Source of the DNA: Acidothermus sp.
GTDB taxonomy: Bacteria; Actinomycetota; Actinomycetes; Acidothermales; Acidothermaceae
DNA: 48,911 bases
NCBI GenBank assembly: GCA_023512015.1
Contig: JAIMAI010000015.1
Location: 1-48,911 of the forward strand
Reading direction: 5' to 3'
In this document: one piece after another, positions 7,374 through 19,162 of the stretch
How the letters are laid out: each line of letters opens with the position of its first letter
Position numbering within the stretch: position 1 is the stretch's first letter
Program-made: the position numbers and the translations under genes
The notes under the pieces: generated by a model
The model's database searches: none
Told to the model about the DNA's origin: nothing
The model's input: only the letters and a program-made list of their open reading frames with translations

Positions 7374-9271
7374 CGTCGCAGGTACCGGCCGAGTGCGGAG
7401 ATCGGGAACACCAGCCGGTACAGGTGGTAGTTGATGAAGAAATCACCTGGGAATCCGGTACCGGTGTACTGCGGCTCGTCCCATCCGCCGTCCGGAAGCT
7501 GCGTCTGCACCAGCCAGCCGACCCCGCGGTCGACCACCGGCCCGCTCTCGCCGGCCGCCAGGAGTGCGAGGAGCGCCCACGCGGTCTGCGAGGCCGTCGA
7601 CGTCCCCCGCCCCACCCACAGCTCCGGCTCTCGGTAGGAGCGCATGTCCTCGCCCCACCCGCCGTCGTCGTTCTGGTGCTCGGCCAACCACCGCACCGCC
7701 CGACGGATCGGAGGGGCGGACGGCGAGATGCCCGCGGCCACCAAGGCCGGCACCACCGCCCCGGTTCCGTAGACGTGGTTGGCTCCCCAGCGGCCGAACC
7801 AGGACCCATCCGGTTCCTGGTGGCGCAGCAGCCAGCGCACTCCGGCGACCGCCGCCGGGTGGTCGGCCATCCCTTCGGCGGCCAGCATCTCCACGATGTG
7901 GGCGGTGACGTCCGCCGACGGCGGATCGATGACCGCGCCGAAATCGCAGAACGGTAGCCGCAGCACGAGCTCCCGGGTGTTGTCGGCGTCGAAGGCACCC
8001 CACCCGCCGTCCTTGGACTGCATGCCGATGACCCAGGTGATTCCGCGGCGTACCGCGGCGTCGAGGCGCTCCTGGTCGGCGGCCGGGAGCCGCACCCGGC
8101 GTAGGGCCAAGATCACCTCTGCGGTGTCATCGGTGTCGGGGTAGTTGTCGTTGGCGAACTCGAACGCCCACCCCCCGGGGGGCAGCCCCGGACGCCGAAC
8201 CGCCCAGTCACCGACCACCGTGACTTCTTCGCCGACCAGCCATCGAGCGGCGCTCGCCACCCGCGGATGATCGGGTGGAAGGCCGGCGTCGCGCAACGCC
8301 GTCACCGCCAACGCCGTGTCCCACACCGGGGACTGGCAGGCCTCCAGGCGGCGCACCACGCCGTCGGAGGTCTGCTCGCGGATGGTGAAGCCGTCCAACC
8401 CCTCCAGACCCTTGCGTAACACCGGGTGATCCAACGGGTAGCCGAGGAGGTGGAGGGCCATCAGCGAATACACCCACGGAGGCTGGATGCCGCCCCAGGA
8501 ACCGTCCGCTTCCTGCCGCGCGATGATCCACTCTGCGGCGCGGCGCATGGCCAGGTGGCGCAGCCACCGCAGCGGCGGGTGTGCGGCGAGACGCCCGTAG
8601 CGGCGCAGCACGTCGTCCAGCCGCTGGAAGAACCCCCGCACCCGCCAGACCGGCTCGCGCCGCGCGGGAGGCGCTCCGCTGCGCAGCTCGTCGATCGTGA
8701 TCCCGATCGGCCGGACCGGACGGAAGGCGCTGACGATCGTGAGCGGGACGACGGTCTGGCGGGCCCAGCAGGCCCAGTCATAGATGTTCAGGGGGAACCA
8801 GGGCGGAAGAAAGATCATCTCAGGGGGCATGGTCGGCAGATCGTCCCAGGACCACAGCCCGAACAGGGCGAGCCAGAGCCGGGTGAAGACGCGGCTGGAT
8901 TCCACCCCTCCGGCGCCCCGCACGAAAGCCGCGGCTTTCTCCATGTGGGGAGCGGCCGGATCGTCGCCCGCCAGTTTGAGGGCGACGTAGGCCTCGACAG
9001 TGGTGGAGAGGTCGGGCGGTCCGTCGTAGAACGTCGCCCAAGTGCCGTCCGCCCGCTGTTTGCTGCGGATCCAACGCGCGGTTTCCTCGGTGAGGTCGGC
9101 GCTGCGAATGCCGAGGAACTGGCGCAGCAGCAAATCCTCAGCCTCCATCGTGACGTTTGTTTCCAGCTCGCCCTTCCAATACCCGGCGGGGTCCTGGAGG
9201 GTGAGGAGCCGTTCCACGGCGCGGTCCAACGCGCCCGAAACCGCATCGTTGGTCACGACCTGTGTCGCCAT
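7370..9271 (-). CDS. shc: Squalene-hopene cyclase
   Basis: This 633-residue enzyme cyclises squalene to hopene or hopanol at the membrane surface. The protonating motif DTDDTAE lies at about residues 375-381, and many QW repeats (for example DGSWGGIQPPW near 255, DGGWGAFD near 425, DGGWGEDM near 540 and DGGWDEP near 595) cover both alpha-barrel domains. The length matches the family. ATG 9271 follows AAAGGGGGG. It lies after the polyprenyl synthase gene (45-base gap) and overlaps hpnG. This gene is also called hpnF. Confidence 0.97.
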   Translation of the reverse strand: MATQVVTNDAVSGALDRAVERLLTLQDPAGYWKGELETNVTMEAEDLLLRQFLGIRSADLTEETARWIRSKQRADGTWATFYDGPPDLSTTVEAYVALKLAGDDPAAPHMEKAAAFVRGAGGVESSRVFTRLWLALFGLWSWDDLPTMPPEMIFLPPWFPLNIYDWACWARQTVVPLTIVSAFRPVRPIGITIDELRSGAPPARREPVWRVRGFFQRLDDVLRRYGRLAAHPPLRWLRHLAMRRAAEWIIARQEADGSWGGIQPPWVYSLMALHLLGYPLDHPVLRKGLEGLDGFTIREQTSDGVVRRLEACQSPVWDTALAVTALRDAGLPPDHPRVASAARWLVGEEVTVVGDWAVRRPGLPPGGWAFEFANDNYPDTDDTAEVILALRRVRLPAADQERLDAAVRRGITWVIGMQSKDGGWGAFDADNTRELVLRLPFCDFGAVIDPPSADVTAHIVEMLAAEGMADHPAAVAGVRWLLRHQEPDGSWFGRWGANHVYGTGAVVPALVAAGISPSAPPIRRAVRWLAEHQNDDGGWGEDMRSYREPELWVGRGTSTASQTAWALLALLAAGESGPVVDRGVGWLVQTQLPDGGWDEPQYTGTGFPGDFFINYHLYRLVFPISALGRYLRR

Positions 9272-9316
9272 TGCGCCCCCCTTTCGCTGCGCCGATTTCC
9301 ATGGTACGCGCGTCGC

Positions 9317-10342
9317 TCAGTGATCCCGTTGGGTCACGTAGTCCGCGAGTGCGAGCAGGTCACGGGTCGCCGAAGAGTCCAAGCCCGCGTTCGCGATCGC
9401 CGTCCGGGCGACGGCGAGGCGCCTGGCGGCTTCGTCGGTTGCCCACCGCCGTCCCCCCGCCTCCTCCACCAAGGCGGCGGCACGGGCCACCACCTGCGGA
9501 TCGGCGTCCGTGTGCAGCTTCTCGCCGGCGTATAGGGCCCGCAGCTCTGCTCCCGCCGTGGTCTCGGAGCTCATGGCCGCTACCACCGGCAGACTCTTCT
9601 TCCGTGCCCGCAGGTCCGCCCCGACCGGCTTGCCGGTGACCTCGGGGGAGCCCCAAATGCCGAGGATGTCGTCGACGAGCTGGAAAGCCAGTCCGAGTTC
9701 GCGCCCGAACGTCTCCAACGCCTCGATCTGTGCGGGGCCGGCCCCCGCGAGGCGCGCACCGATCGAGGCAGCGCAAGCCATCAACGCCGCCGTCTTGGCG
9801 CCGGCCATCGCGATGCACTCGGTGAGGCCGACGTCCAACCGGTTCTCGAACTCCAGGTCGTAGACCTGTCCGACGATCAATTCTTGGGTTGCGGACGCCA
9901 GGCAGCTTTGCGCGTCGCGCCCGCGGTCCGCGTCGAGCAGGACGTCGAAAGCCAGCGCGAGGAGGGCGTCGCCGGCGAGGATGGCCGCGGACCGCCCGAA
10001 GACGGTCCACGCGGTCGGACGATGTCGGCGTTCCTCATCGCCGTCCATCACGTCGTCGTGGAGCAGCGAGAAGTTGTGCACCAATTCGACGGCGACGCCC
10101 CCGGGCACTCCGACCGTGCCGTCCGCCCCGACCGCCCGGGCGGAAAGGACGGCGAGAGCGGGCCGCACGGCCTTACCGCCTCCGCGGCCCGGGGAGCCGT
10201 CTCGCTCCTCCCATCCGAAGTGGTAGGCGGCTACCCGGCGAACCTTCGGGTCGAGCCGATCGACCGCGGCTCGCAGGGACGGCTCGACGAGCTCGCGAGC
10301 CGCGCCGAGCGCGACGGGGGGCTCGAAATGGGCGTCCATCAT
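9317..10342 (-). CDS. Polyprenyl (farnesyl/geranylgeranyl-type) diphosphate synthase
   Basis: The 341-residue trans-isoprenyl diphosphate synthase shows the first aspartate-rich motif DDVMD (about residues 96-100) and the second motif DDILG (about 224-228), with the Gly-Gln near 155 typical of the family. Inside the hopanoid operon it presumably supplies farnesyl diphosphate for squalene formation, as the homologous gene does in the Streptomyces hopanoid cluster. Product chain length cannot be read safely from the sequence. Its ATG-ATG start overlaps the hpnE stop by three bases. Confidence 0.93.
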   Translation of the reverse strand: MMDAHFEPPVALGAARELVEPSLRAAVDRLDPKVRRVAAYHFGWEERDGSPGRGGGKAVRPALAVLSARAVGADGTVGVPGGVAVELVHNFSLLHDDVMDGDEERRHRPTAWTVFGRSAAILAGDALLALAFDVLLDADRGRDAQSCLASATQELIVGQVYDLEFENRLDVGLTECIAMAGAKTAALMACAASIGARLAGAGPAQIEALETFGRELGLAFQLVDDILGIWGSPEVTGKPVGADLRARKKSLPVVAAMSSETTAGAELRALYAGEKLHTDADPQVVARAAALVEEAGGRRWATDEAARRLAVARTAIANAGLDSSATRDLLALADYVTQRDH

Positions 10343-11799
10343 GCCTCCACGCGTGCCGGATCTTCCGTCGGTGCCGCTACGTTACTCCGTTTCGCGCCCC
10401 GGAGATCCACCGCGCGGGTCGGTTCGCCGCGGAGTTCGCCGAGCGCTCGGGCTGCCGCCCAGCCGCTGCGGACGGCGCCCTCCATCGTCGCCGGCCACCC
10501 GGTGTCGGTCCACGCTCCGGCCAGCAGCAGCCCCGGCAAGCGCGTGCGGGTTGCCAACCGGTAGGCCGCACTCCCCGGTTCCGGTAGGAAGGTGGCCGCC
10601 GGTTCGCGGGTGACGAAGAAGTCGACTACCCGCGCGTGCGCCGCAGCGGGAAGCAGCCGAGCCAGTTCGGGGAGGAATCGGGCGCGAAGGTCGGCGACCG
10701 GCATCCCGATCCACTCGCGTGCCGCGGAGACCGAGATCGCTAGGTATTGCAGACCTTCCGTAGGGTCGAGGCCGGCACTCGCGGTGCGGTCGAAGAGGAA
10801 CTGCGCCGGGGAGTCGACGGCGGCGGCGAAGGGGACGTCGAGCACGCGACGCTCGAAGACCACGTGCACGTTGATGATCGGAGATGGGCGGAGCAGCTCG
10901 GGGGAGACCGGGATGGCCTGCGGCGGCACCAGTTCCGAGACCCGGTCGTGCGGGACGGCGATCACGACGGCGTCGGCTTCGAGTTCCCGCCGTTCGTGCG
11001 ACGCGCCGTTCTCCACCGGCACTCGCCAGCGACGATCGGGGCTCAGCCAAACTTGGCGGGCACGGTGGCGGAGGAGTACCCGGGCGCCGAGCCGATCGAG
11101 GACCCGCTGCGCGGCTTGGCCGTGGAGCCGCCCCAGCGGAATTGCCGGGTAGCCGATGTCGCAGGCGGCCGGATCGGTGAGCAGACCTTCTTGGAAGACC
11201 ATCGCGGCGAGGCGCAGCGAAACCTGCCGGGCGGGCGCGTTCAAGGTGGCCACCGTGAAGAGGTCGAAGAGCCGGCGGATCGCGGTCGGGGTGACGCGGT
11301 GGGATTCCAGCCACTGGGCGAAGCTCTGCTCGTCGGTCCAGGCCGCGTCCCGGTCGAGGTGTCTGAGCGCGGCGAGAGCGCGGGCCGCCGTCCAGCGATC
11401 GCGCGGCCCGACCAGGCGGTAGCGGACCAGCGCGCGGAGCAGGTGGTAGGGGGCGGGGAACCGATCGCGGGTGATGCGGACCCGGCGTCCGGTGCCCGGT
11501 TCGAGCACCGGGAGGTCGAGCCGGTGCTGCAGCACGGTCCGGTCGGCGACGCCGAGGCGGTGGAGGAAAGCGCGATATGCCGTGCAGCAGCGCAAGAACA
11601 CGTGCTGCCCGTTGTCGATTTCGGCGGCCGTTCCGGCGATATCGCGGGGAAAGGAGTGGGTGAGGCCGCCGAGTCGGGGCCGGGTTTCCACCACCGTCAC
11701 CCGCCAACCGTCGTCCGCCGCTGCGATCGCCGCCGCCAACCCGGCGAGACCGCCCCCGATGACGACGACGGACGGCGACGCCGAACCGTCGCCGTTCAT
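10339..11799 (-). CDS. hpnE: Hydroxysqualene dehydroxylase HpnE
   Basis: HpnE is an FAD-dependent amine oxidase/desaturase-like enzyme that converts hydroxysqualene to squalene. The dinucleotide-binding motif VVVIGGGLAGLAAAIAAA starts at about residue 11, followed by the Glu-Thr-Arg-Pro-Arg-Leu-Gly-Gly that binds the FAD ribose region. The C-terminal LLLAGAWTDTGWPATMEGAV is the usual second FAD motif. Length is 486 residues from ATG 11799, which overlaps the hpnD stop (ATGA). The longer open frame to 11997 adds 66 residues with no family match. Confidence 0.94.
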   Translation of the reverse strand: MNGDGSASPSVVVIGGGLAGLAAAIAAADDGWRVTVVETRPRLGGLTHSFPRDIAGTAAEIDNGQHVFLRCCTAYRAFLHRLGVADRTVLQHRLDLPVLEPGTGRRVRITRDRFPAPYHLLRALVRYRLVGPRDRWTAARALAALRHLDRDAAWTDEQSFAQWLESHRVTPTAIRRLFDLFTVATLNAPARQVSLRLAAMVFQEGLLTDPAACDIGYPAIPLGRLHGQAAQRVLDRLGARVLLRHRARQVWLSPDRRWRVPVENGASHERRELEADAVVIAVPHDRVSELVPPQAIPVSPELLRPSPIINVHVVFERRVLDVPFAAAVDSPAQFLFDRTASAGLDPTEGLQYLAISVSAAREWIGMPVADLRARFLPELARLLPAAAHARVVDFFVTREPAATFLPEPGSAAYRLATRTRLPGLLLAGAWTDTGWPATMEGAVRSGWAAARALGELRGEPTRAVDLRGAKRSNVAAPTEDPARVEA

Positions 11800-12668
11800 G
11801 GGCGCCCACCCGTCAGCGCGCGCAGCGCGAGCAGGGTCTTCTCCCACGGCGGCAGCGATACCCGCTCCCGCAGTACGGACGTCGGATTCTTCGCGATCCT
11901 GGCCAAGATGCGGTGGTAAATCCCGGCCATCGCGCCGACGCAAGCGGCCGATCTGTGGTCGAGCATCGGCAGCAGCGCAAGACCGCGGGCGTACCATTTC
12001 TCGGCCCTGACTGCTTGGTCGCGAAGGAAATCGCCGAGTCGGCCGTCGTCCGCGACGTTGCCCGACGGGTCCAGCCGGAGCTCGATGCCGGCTGCTTCCA
12101 GTTCGTCGAGGGGAAGGTAGATGCGGCCGCGTCGTAAATCCTCGCGGATATCACGCAAGATGTTGGTCAATTGCAACGCGATCCCGAGGCTGTCGGCCAG
12201 CGGTTCGGCGGCGGCCATGTCGCCGGGCTCGAAAACGCCGATCGAGAGCCGCCCGATCGAACCCGCCACGCAGCGGCAGTAGTGGACCAGGTCGGGGAAC
12301 GACGGATAGCGAGTCTGGCGGACGTCGAGCTCACATCCCTCGATGAGTTCGAAGAATGCTTCGGTCGGTATCGGCAATTTCGACGCGGCGTCGGCCAACG
12401 CGATGAAAACCGGGTCGTCGGTTGGTTCCCCCAGCCGTTTGATGGAATTGCGGACGTCGTCGAGCAGCCGCAGTTTCTCGTGGTCCGATAGGTCGCCGTC
12501 CCCGATGTCGTCGATGCGGCGGGCCAGGGCGTATACCGCGGAGAGCGCACGCCGTTTCTCCGGGGGGAGCAGGCGGATGCCGTAGGAGAAATTTCGCGCG
12601 GCATGGGTCATGATGCGTTCGCACGTCGCGTATGCCGCGTCGAGTCGGCGTGCAGACGAATCGCTCAC
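11796..12668 (-). CDS. hpnD: Presqualene diphosphate synthase HpnD
   Basis: HpnD condenses two farnesyl diphosphates to presqualene diphosphate. The 290-residue product has both squalene/phytoene synthase aspartate motifs: RRIDDIGDGD near residues 55-64 and [20 protein letters not shown] near 160-179. The early FSYGIRLLPPEKRRALSAVY stretch is typical. The GTG at 12668 overlaps the hpnC stop (GTGA). The frame is open further upstream, but that part is antisense-like sequence inside hpnC. Confidence 0.94.
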   Translation of the reverse strand: MSDSSARRLDAAYATCERIMTHAARNFSYGIRLLPPEKRRALSAVYALARRIDDIGDGDLSDHEKLRLLDDVRNSIKRLGEPTDDPVFIALADAASKLPIPTEAFFELIEGCELDVRQTRYPSFPDLVHYCRCVAGSIGRLSIGVFEPGDMAAAEPLADSLGIALQLTNILRDIREDLRRGRIYLPLDELEAAGIELRLDPSGNVADDGRLGDFLRDQAVRAEKWYARGLALLPMLDHRSAACVGAMAGIYHRILARIAKNPTSVLRERVSLPPWEKTLLALRALTGGRP

Positions 12669-13561
12669 GAGCGGCTCCCGGTCGACGGCGGTCGGGACCG
12701 CACGCCGAGGAGAACGGCGAGGGTTTCCCCGACGAGTCGTGGCTTTCGGGGCGTACAGCGGAATTGCAGGACGTCGAAATGGACCCGGGCCATGGCCGCC
12801 AAAGCCGCCCGCCCTCCGGCCGCGAAAGCGGCGACCGCTATCTTCGGACGCCCGTGAATCGCCCGAGTCAACGGGATGCCGGCGTCCAGGAGGGCGCGAG
12901 CACGTTCGGCTTCGAACGCAAGCAGTGCGCGCAGCGGAGGGCAGGCTTTCGCGGCGTGCAGATCCGCTTCGCGGACGCCGAATTCGGCCATATCCGCCTG
13001 CGGGAGATAAATCCGACCGCGTCGCACGTCCTCTCCGACGTCTTGCAAGTGCTCGACGATTTGTAACCCGCTGCACACCTGATCCGAGAGGGCGATCAGC
13101 TCGGGAGTGGCTCGACCCAACGCCGCCAGCACGAGTCGACCCACGGGGTCGGCCGACAACGTGCAGTAAGCGAGCAAATCCTCGAAGCTCTCGTACCGCG
13201 CGACCCGCTGATCCATGCGGTTCGCTTCGACCAGCTTGCGCAGCGGTTCCTCCGGGAACCGGCCGGCGCGCACCGGATCGACGAGTGCGGCGACGGCGGG
13301 AATGCGCGGCTCGCCGCCCGCGAAGAGCACGGTCAGGTCGGCGTCCACCTCATCGAGCAACGCCAGCCGATCGGCGTCCAATTCGTCGCCGATGTCGTCG
13401 ACGAGCCGGGCGAAACCGTAGATCGCCTGCAGGTCGGCGCGTAACCGCCGCGGCAGGAAACCCAGCGCGACCGGAAAGTTCTCCGCGCCCGCTTTGGCCA
13501 GCGTGGCAGCGAGCGGCGGGAGGGGCGTGGACGGCGACGTCGCCGACGACGCCTCGCTCAC
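12665..13561 (-). CDS. hpnC: Hydroxysqualene synthase HpnC
   Basis: HpnC turns presqualene diphosphate into hydroxysqualene in the three-enzyme squalene route. The 298-residue protein shows [18 protein letters not shown] near residues 25-42, the first Asp-rich motif RLVDDIGDE near 54-62 and a second, altered motif [16 protein letters not shown] near 176-191, where the first Asp of the usual pattern is less conserved than in HpnD. The GTG at 13561 has GGGGAGG nine bases upstream, which fixes the start; the longer frame to 13774 is not supported. It is the first gene of the hopanoid unit, 73 bases after pncB on the same strand. Confidence 0.93.
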   Translation of the reverse strand: MSEASSATSPSTPLPPLAATLAKAGAENFPVALGFLPRRLRADLQAIYGFARLVDDIGDELDADRLALLDEVDADLTVLFAGGEPRIPAVAALVDPVRAGRFPEEPLRKLVEANRMDQRVARYESFEDLLAYCTLSADPVGRLVLAALGRATPELIALSDQVCSGLQIVEHLQDVGEDVRRGRIYLPQADMAEFGVREADLHAAKACPPLRALLAFEAERARALLDAGIPLTRAIHGRPKIAVAAFAAGGRAALAAMARVHFDVLQFRCTPRKPRLVGETLAVLLGVRSRPPSTGSRS

Positions 13562-13634
13562 GGCCGTACCTCCCCGACGTCGAATGCGGATCTCCCTCAA
13601 GAATTCCACACGGTGCCGGACGGCGGTACCCCCG

Positions 13635-14945
13635 TCAGGCGTCCACGAAGGTGGGGCGCAGGGCGGGATCGCCCGGCTGCAAATGGAGGGCAGCGGGGGG
13701 CAGCGCCGACCGCGCCGCAGCGTGCCGTCGCCGGGCGGCGTCCAACGGCTCGCTTGCCACGATCTCGCCGTCACGGATCAACGGCACGAGCAGGGGTTGA
13801 TCCGCATCACCGATTCCCGCGGGGGGCTTCGGGGGTTCCGGTCCCGGTCGAGCCACGATGACCTCGCCGACCGCGACCCCCCCGTCGAAGCGCCGGAACG
13901 CCCATTTCCGGCCGCCGTGCCCGATCTTTCCCGGGCTCTCCTTCTGGACGGCGTGCCACGTGCCCCGCTCGTCACACCGAGCCACCAGCTTGTACACCAG
14001 ATTGGCGGTCGGAGCTCCACTGCCGGTCACCACCGAAGTGCCCACACCGTAGGCGTCCACCGGAGCCGCCGAGAGGGCGGCGATGGCGAATTCGTCGAGG
14101 TCTCCGGTGACCACGATTCGGGTCTTCGTCGCGCCGAGCTCGTCGAGTTGACGGCGGACGGCGCGTGCCTGGGTCACGAGATCCCCCGAATCGATCCGTA
14201 TCGCCCCGAGCTCCGGGCCGGCGAGCCGGACGGCGGTCGCAACCGCGCGGGATACGTCGAAGGTGTCGACCAGCAGCGTGGTGGCGTTACCCAGCGTCTG
14301 AAGTTGGGCGCGGAACGCCGACTCCTCGTCGTCGTGGACCAAGGTGAAGGCGTGCGCCGCGGTGCCGACCGTCGGGATGCCGTAGCGCCGTCCTGCCTCC
14401 AGGTTCGACGTAGCGGCGAAACCGGCGAGATAAGCGGCGCGGGCGGCGGCGATCGCGGCGATTTCGTGGGTACGTCGGCTGCCCATTTCCAGGCAAGGAC
14501 GATCCCCGGCGGCCTGTACCATGCGCGACGCCGCCGAAGCGACCGCGCTGTCGAAATTGAGGATCGACAATACGAGAGTTTCGAGCAGCACCGCCTCGGC
14601 GAACGTCGCCTCGACCACCAGAATCGGCGAGCCGGGGAAATACACGTCTCCTTCGGCGTAACCGTCGATATGGCCGGAGAATCGGAAATTCGCCAACCAC
14701 TCGATGGTCGCCGCATCCACCACCTGCTCGTCTCGCAGCCAGCGCAGCTCGGCCTCGGTGAACCGGAAATGCTGCAGGGCCTCCACCAATCGGCCCGTGC
14801 CGGCGACTACCCCATACCGTCGGCCTTTCGGCAACCGGCGGGCGAAGACTTCGAATATCGACCGCCGGTGGGCCGCCCCGCTGCGGAGCGCGGCCTGCAC
14901 CATGGTGAGCTCGTAGCGATCGGTCAGCAGGGCTGTCGATGTCAC
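13635..14945 (-). CDS. pncB: Nicotinate phosphoribosyltransferase
   Basis: This enzyme salvages nicotinate into NAD by forming nicotinate mononucleotide. The 436-residue protein starts [18 protein letters not shown], the classic PncB N-terminus, and has IRIDSGDL (about residues 243-250) and VVTGDLDEF, which bind phosphoribosyl diphosphate. The GTG at 14945 lies seven bases after a TAAGGT element, so the transcript is probably leaderless. The frame extends to 15221, but that would run through the divergent clpS gene. Its place beside clpS matches pncB1 in mycobacteria. Confidence 0.95.
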   Translation of the reverse strand: MTSTALLTDRYELTMVQAALRSGAAHRRSIFEVFARRLPKGRRYGVVAGTGRLVEALQHFRFTEAELRWLRDEQVVDAATIEWLANFRFSGHIDGYAEGDVYFPGSPILVVEATFAEAVLLETLVLSILNFDSAVASAASRMVQAAGDRPCLEMGSRRTHEIAAIAAARAAYLAGFAATSNLEAGRRYGIPTVGTAAHAFTLVHDDEESAFRAQLQTLGNATTLLVDTFDVSRAVATAVRLAGPELGAIRIDSGDLVTQARAVRRQLDELGATKTRIVVTGDLDEFAIAALSAAPVDAYGVGTSVVTGSGAPTANLVYKLVARCDERGTWHAVQKESPGKIGHGGRKWAFRRFDGGVAVGEVIVARPGPEPPKPPAGIGDADQPLLVPLIRDGEIVASEPLDAARRRHAAARSALPPAALHLQPGDPALRPTFVDA

Positions 14946-14958
14946 GGCGAAAACCTTA
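14946..14958 (-). promoter_or_regulatory. Leaderless -10 element of pncB
   Basis: On the minus strand TAAGGT (14953-14958) is followed by seven bases and then the GTG start of pncB. The distance is that expected between a -10 box and the transcription start. Its two outermost bases are shared with the opposing -10 element of clpS. Confidence 0.55.
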
Positions 14959-14969
14959 CGATGACGGCT
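14957..14969 (+). promoter_or_regulatory. Leaderless -10 element of clpS
   Basis: TACGAT (14957-14962) is followed by seven bases and a GTG at 14970 in the clpS frame. It overlaps the pncB -10 element by two bases, so RNA polymerase could not form both open complexes at once. No consensus -35 is visible; any would lie within pncB. Confidence 0.55.
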
Positions 14970-15251
14970 GTGAGTACCGCACCGGTGGAAGTCGAACGGC
15001 CAGAATCCGACGTCCGGCCGGATACCCCGTGGGTGACGATCGTCTGGAACGACCCGGTGAATTTGATGAGCTACGTCACCTACGTCTTCCAGAAGCTCTT
15101 CGGTTATCCGCGCGAGAAGGCACAACGCCTGATGCTGCAGGTGCATTACGAAGGCAAAGCGGTGGTCTCCAGCGGCACCCGCGAACAGATGGAGAACGAC
15201 GCGGCTCGCCTGCACGCCCACGGGTTGTGGGCCACCGTGCAGCAGGATTGA
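14970..15251 (+). CDS. clpS: ATP-dependent Clp protease adaptor ClpS
   Basis: ClpS binds N-degron substrates and hands them to ClpC/ClpA. The protein (93 residues from GTG 14970, 96 from ATG 14961) has the core [20 protein letters not shown], with the Asn-Asp-Pro of the family, and the [20 protein letters not shown] helix-turn that forms the binding pocket. I prefer GTG 14970 because ATG 14961 lies within the apparent -10 element, but ATG remains possible. DUF2017 follows with a four-base overlap if its TTG start is used, an arrangement common in actinobacteria. Confidence 0.93.
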   Translation: MSTAPVEVERPESDVRPDTPWVTIVWNDPVNLMSYVTYVFQKLFGYPREKAQRLMLQVHYEGKAVVSSGTREQMENDAARLHAHGLWATVQQD

Positions 15252-15826
15252 GCGCGGTTCGGCGTACCGTGGGGACCTTCGATGCCGCCGAGGTTCGGCT
15301 CCGCCTGACGGATACCGAGCTGCAGGTGCTCCGCGGGGTCGTCGAGCAGTTGGCGGTGCTGCTCGGAGAGCTGCCGACGCCTTCGACGTCCGATCCGCTG
15401 GCCGAGCTCGTGGGGCCGGTGGGGCCGGTCGAGCCTCCCGCCGATCCGGCGTTGCGTCGGCTCTTCCCCGACGGTTACCGCGACGATCCCGCGGCGGCCG
15501 AGGAATTCCGCCGCTTCACCCAGGCGAATCTCCGCGCCGGCAAGCAGGCAGATCTCGCCGTCGTCCGCCGGACCCTGGAGGAGGCCGCACGGGGAGGAGC
15601 GCTCACCCTCGACGCGCAGGCGCTGGATTCCTGGCTGCGGGTGCTCACCGACGCGCGGCTGGTCCTCGGGGTGCGGCTCGGGATCGAGACCGAGGAGGAC
15701 GCCGAGGCCCTCGCCGAACGGACCGTGGGGGACGAGGCCGCACGGGCGGCTGCGGAGCTGTTCGAGTGGCTCGGGATCGTCCTCGACGAGCTCGTGAGTC
15801 TCGCCTCCGGGCACCTCGGAGGGTAG
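15248..15826 (+). CDS. DUF2017 family protein
   Basis: A 192-residue protein of the family that regularly follows clpS in actinobacteria. It begins with a short beta segment ([19 protein letters not shown]), then the Glu-Leu-x-Val-Leu-Arg helix seen in relatives, an Ala/Glu-rich helical middle and a region near residue 130 ([20 protein letters not shown]) that is the most conserved part. Function is unknown; association with ClpS suggests a link to proteolysis. The TTG at 15248 gives a four-base overlap with clpS and the expected family start; the GTG at 15269 is an alternative. Confidence 0.85.
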   Translation: MSAVRRTVGTFDAAEVRLRLTDTELQVLRGVVEQLAVLLGELPTPSTSDPLAELVGPVGPVEPPADPALRRLFPDGYRDDPAAAEEFRRFTQANLRAGKQADLAVVRRTLEEAARGGALTLDAQALDSWLRVLTDARLVLGVRLGIETEEDAEALAERTVGDEAARAAAELFEWLGIVLDELVSLASGHLGG

Positions 15827-15863
15827 CGGGATCGGCCGCGCCGGGCGACGAAGATCACATCGG

Positions 15864-15875
15864 TAGGCTGTCTGC
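15864..15875 (+). promoter_or_regulatory. Leaderless -10 element of mec
   Basis: TAGGCT (15864-15869) followed by six bases and the GTG of mec at 15876. The spacing fits a transcript that begins at the start codon. No clear -35. Confidence 0.55.
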
Positions 15876-16316
15876 GTGCTCACCCTGGACCGATCCATCT
15901 ACGAGGCGATCATCGCTCACGCTCGGCGTGATCACCCCGATGAGGCATGCGGGGTGGTCGCCGGTCCGGTCGGGAGCGATCGACCGACGCGTTTCATCCC
16001 GATGGTCAACGCGGCGCGCTCACCGACGTTCTACGAGTTCGACTCCGCGGATCTGCTGCGGCTGTACCGGGAGATGGACGAACGCGGCGAAGAACCCGTG
16101 ATCATTTATCATTCGCACACCGCTACCGAGGCTTATCCCTCCCGGACCGATATTTCCTATGCCTCGGAGCCCAACGCGCACTACGTGCTCGTCTCGACCC
16201 GCGACCCCGATACCGTGGAGTTCCGGTCGTTCCGCATCGTCGACGGTGAGGTCACCGAGGAAGAGGTTCGCGTGGTGGCGACGTTGGATGATGTAGAGCG
16301 ATCCGCGACGACGTGA
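15876..16316 (+). CDS. mec: CysO-cysteine peptidase Mec (JAMM/MPN+ family)
   Basis: Mec is a zinc metallopeptidase that releases cysteine from the C-terminus of the sulfur carrier CysO. The 146-residue product has the Glu of DEACGVVAG (about residue 21) and the JAMM metal site HSHTATEAYPSRTD (about residues 77-90: His-x-His, then Ser and Asp). The neighbours cysO and cysM confirm the pathway assignment over other JAMM enzymes. GTG 15876 is supported by the TAGGCT element six bases upstream. Confidence 0.95.
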   Translation: MLTLDRSIYEAIIAHARRDHPDEACGVVAGPVGSDRPTRFIPMVNAARSPTFYEFDSADLLRLYREMDERGEEPVIIYHSHTATEAYPSRTDISYASEPNAHYVLVSTRDPDTVEFRSFRIVDGEVTEEEVRVVATLDDVERSATT

Positions 16317-18393
<2,077 letters not shown>

Positions 18394-18394
<1 letters not shown>

Positions 18395-19140
18395 TGCGAC
18401 TCACCGTCGTGGGGTGCGCGGGGAGTTTTCCCGGCCCCGGCGTGGCGTGTTCGAGCTACCTCGTGGAATTCGACGGTTTCCGGCTGCTCCTCGACCTCGG
18501 TAACGGGGCGCTCGGGGCTTTGCAATCCTTCTGCGATCCGCGAGACGTCGATGCGTTGGTGATCAGCCACCTGCACGGGGACCACTGGCTCGACGTGGTG
18601 CCGCTCGCCTACGCGCGGCCGCATCATCCCGACGGCCGGGTCCCGGATCCCTTGCCGCTCTATGTGCCGGACGCAGGACCGTTGACCACGGTCTTGCGTC
18701 GCGACGTGGACCGATTGCAGGCGGTGTTCGACGTCCGCCCTATCGCGGACGGCGTGATCGGACCGTTTGCCGTGCGTTTTCACCGCACCGATCACCCCGT
18801 CGCTACCTATGCGATCCGGGTGGAGGCGCAAGGCCGCAGTATGGGATACACCGCCGACACCGCGTGGTTGGACCCGCTGGTCGAATTCTTCAGCGGCGTC
18901 GACCTGTTGCTCGCGGAGGCGACTTTCCCGCCGGACGACGACCACGTCGCGCCGCCACCTCCGGGACTCCATCTGAACGCCTCTGAAGCCGGGGAATTTG
19001 CGCGACGCGCGGGCGCTCGACGGCTCGTCGTCACCCACATCCCCCCGTGGGCGGACGTCGAGCGCCATCGCGCCGCAGCGGAGAAGATTTTCGGAGGACC
19101 GACCATCGCCGCCCGGCCTGCGCTCCGTGTGGACCTGTGA
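18394..19140 (+). CDS. MBL-fold hydrolase (Rv1339-like cyclic nucleotide phosphodiesterase)
   Basis: A 248-residue metallo-beta-lactamase fold protein with the metal motif SHLHGDHWLD near residues 52-61, further His at HRTDHPVATY and a final His in VVTHIPPW. The position between murI and rph is that of Rv1339 in Mycobacterium, reported to be an atypical class II cAMP phosphodiesterase. Other RNase Z-like activities cannot be excluded from sequence alone. ATG 18394 overlaps the murI stop by one base. Confidence 0.88.
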
Positions 19141-19162
19141 GAAGGTGACACCGCCGAATCGA

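Noticed and set aside
8426..9535. Plus-strand frame of 369 codons opposite shc
   Set aside because: It is the antisense of the QW-repeat cyclase gene, with no domain and no promoter or ribosome-binding site.
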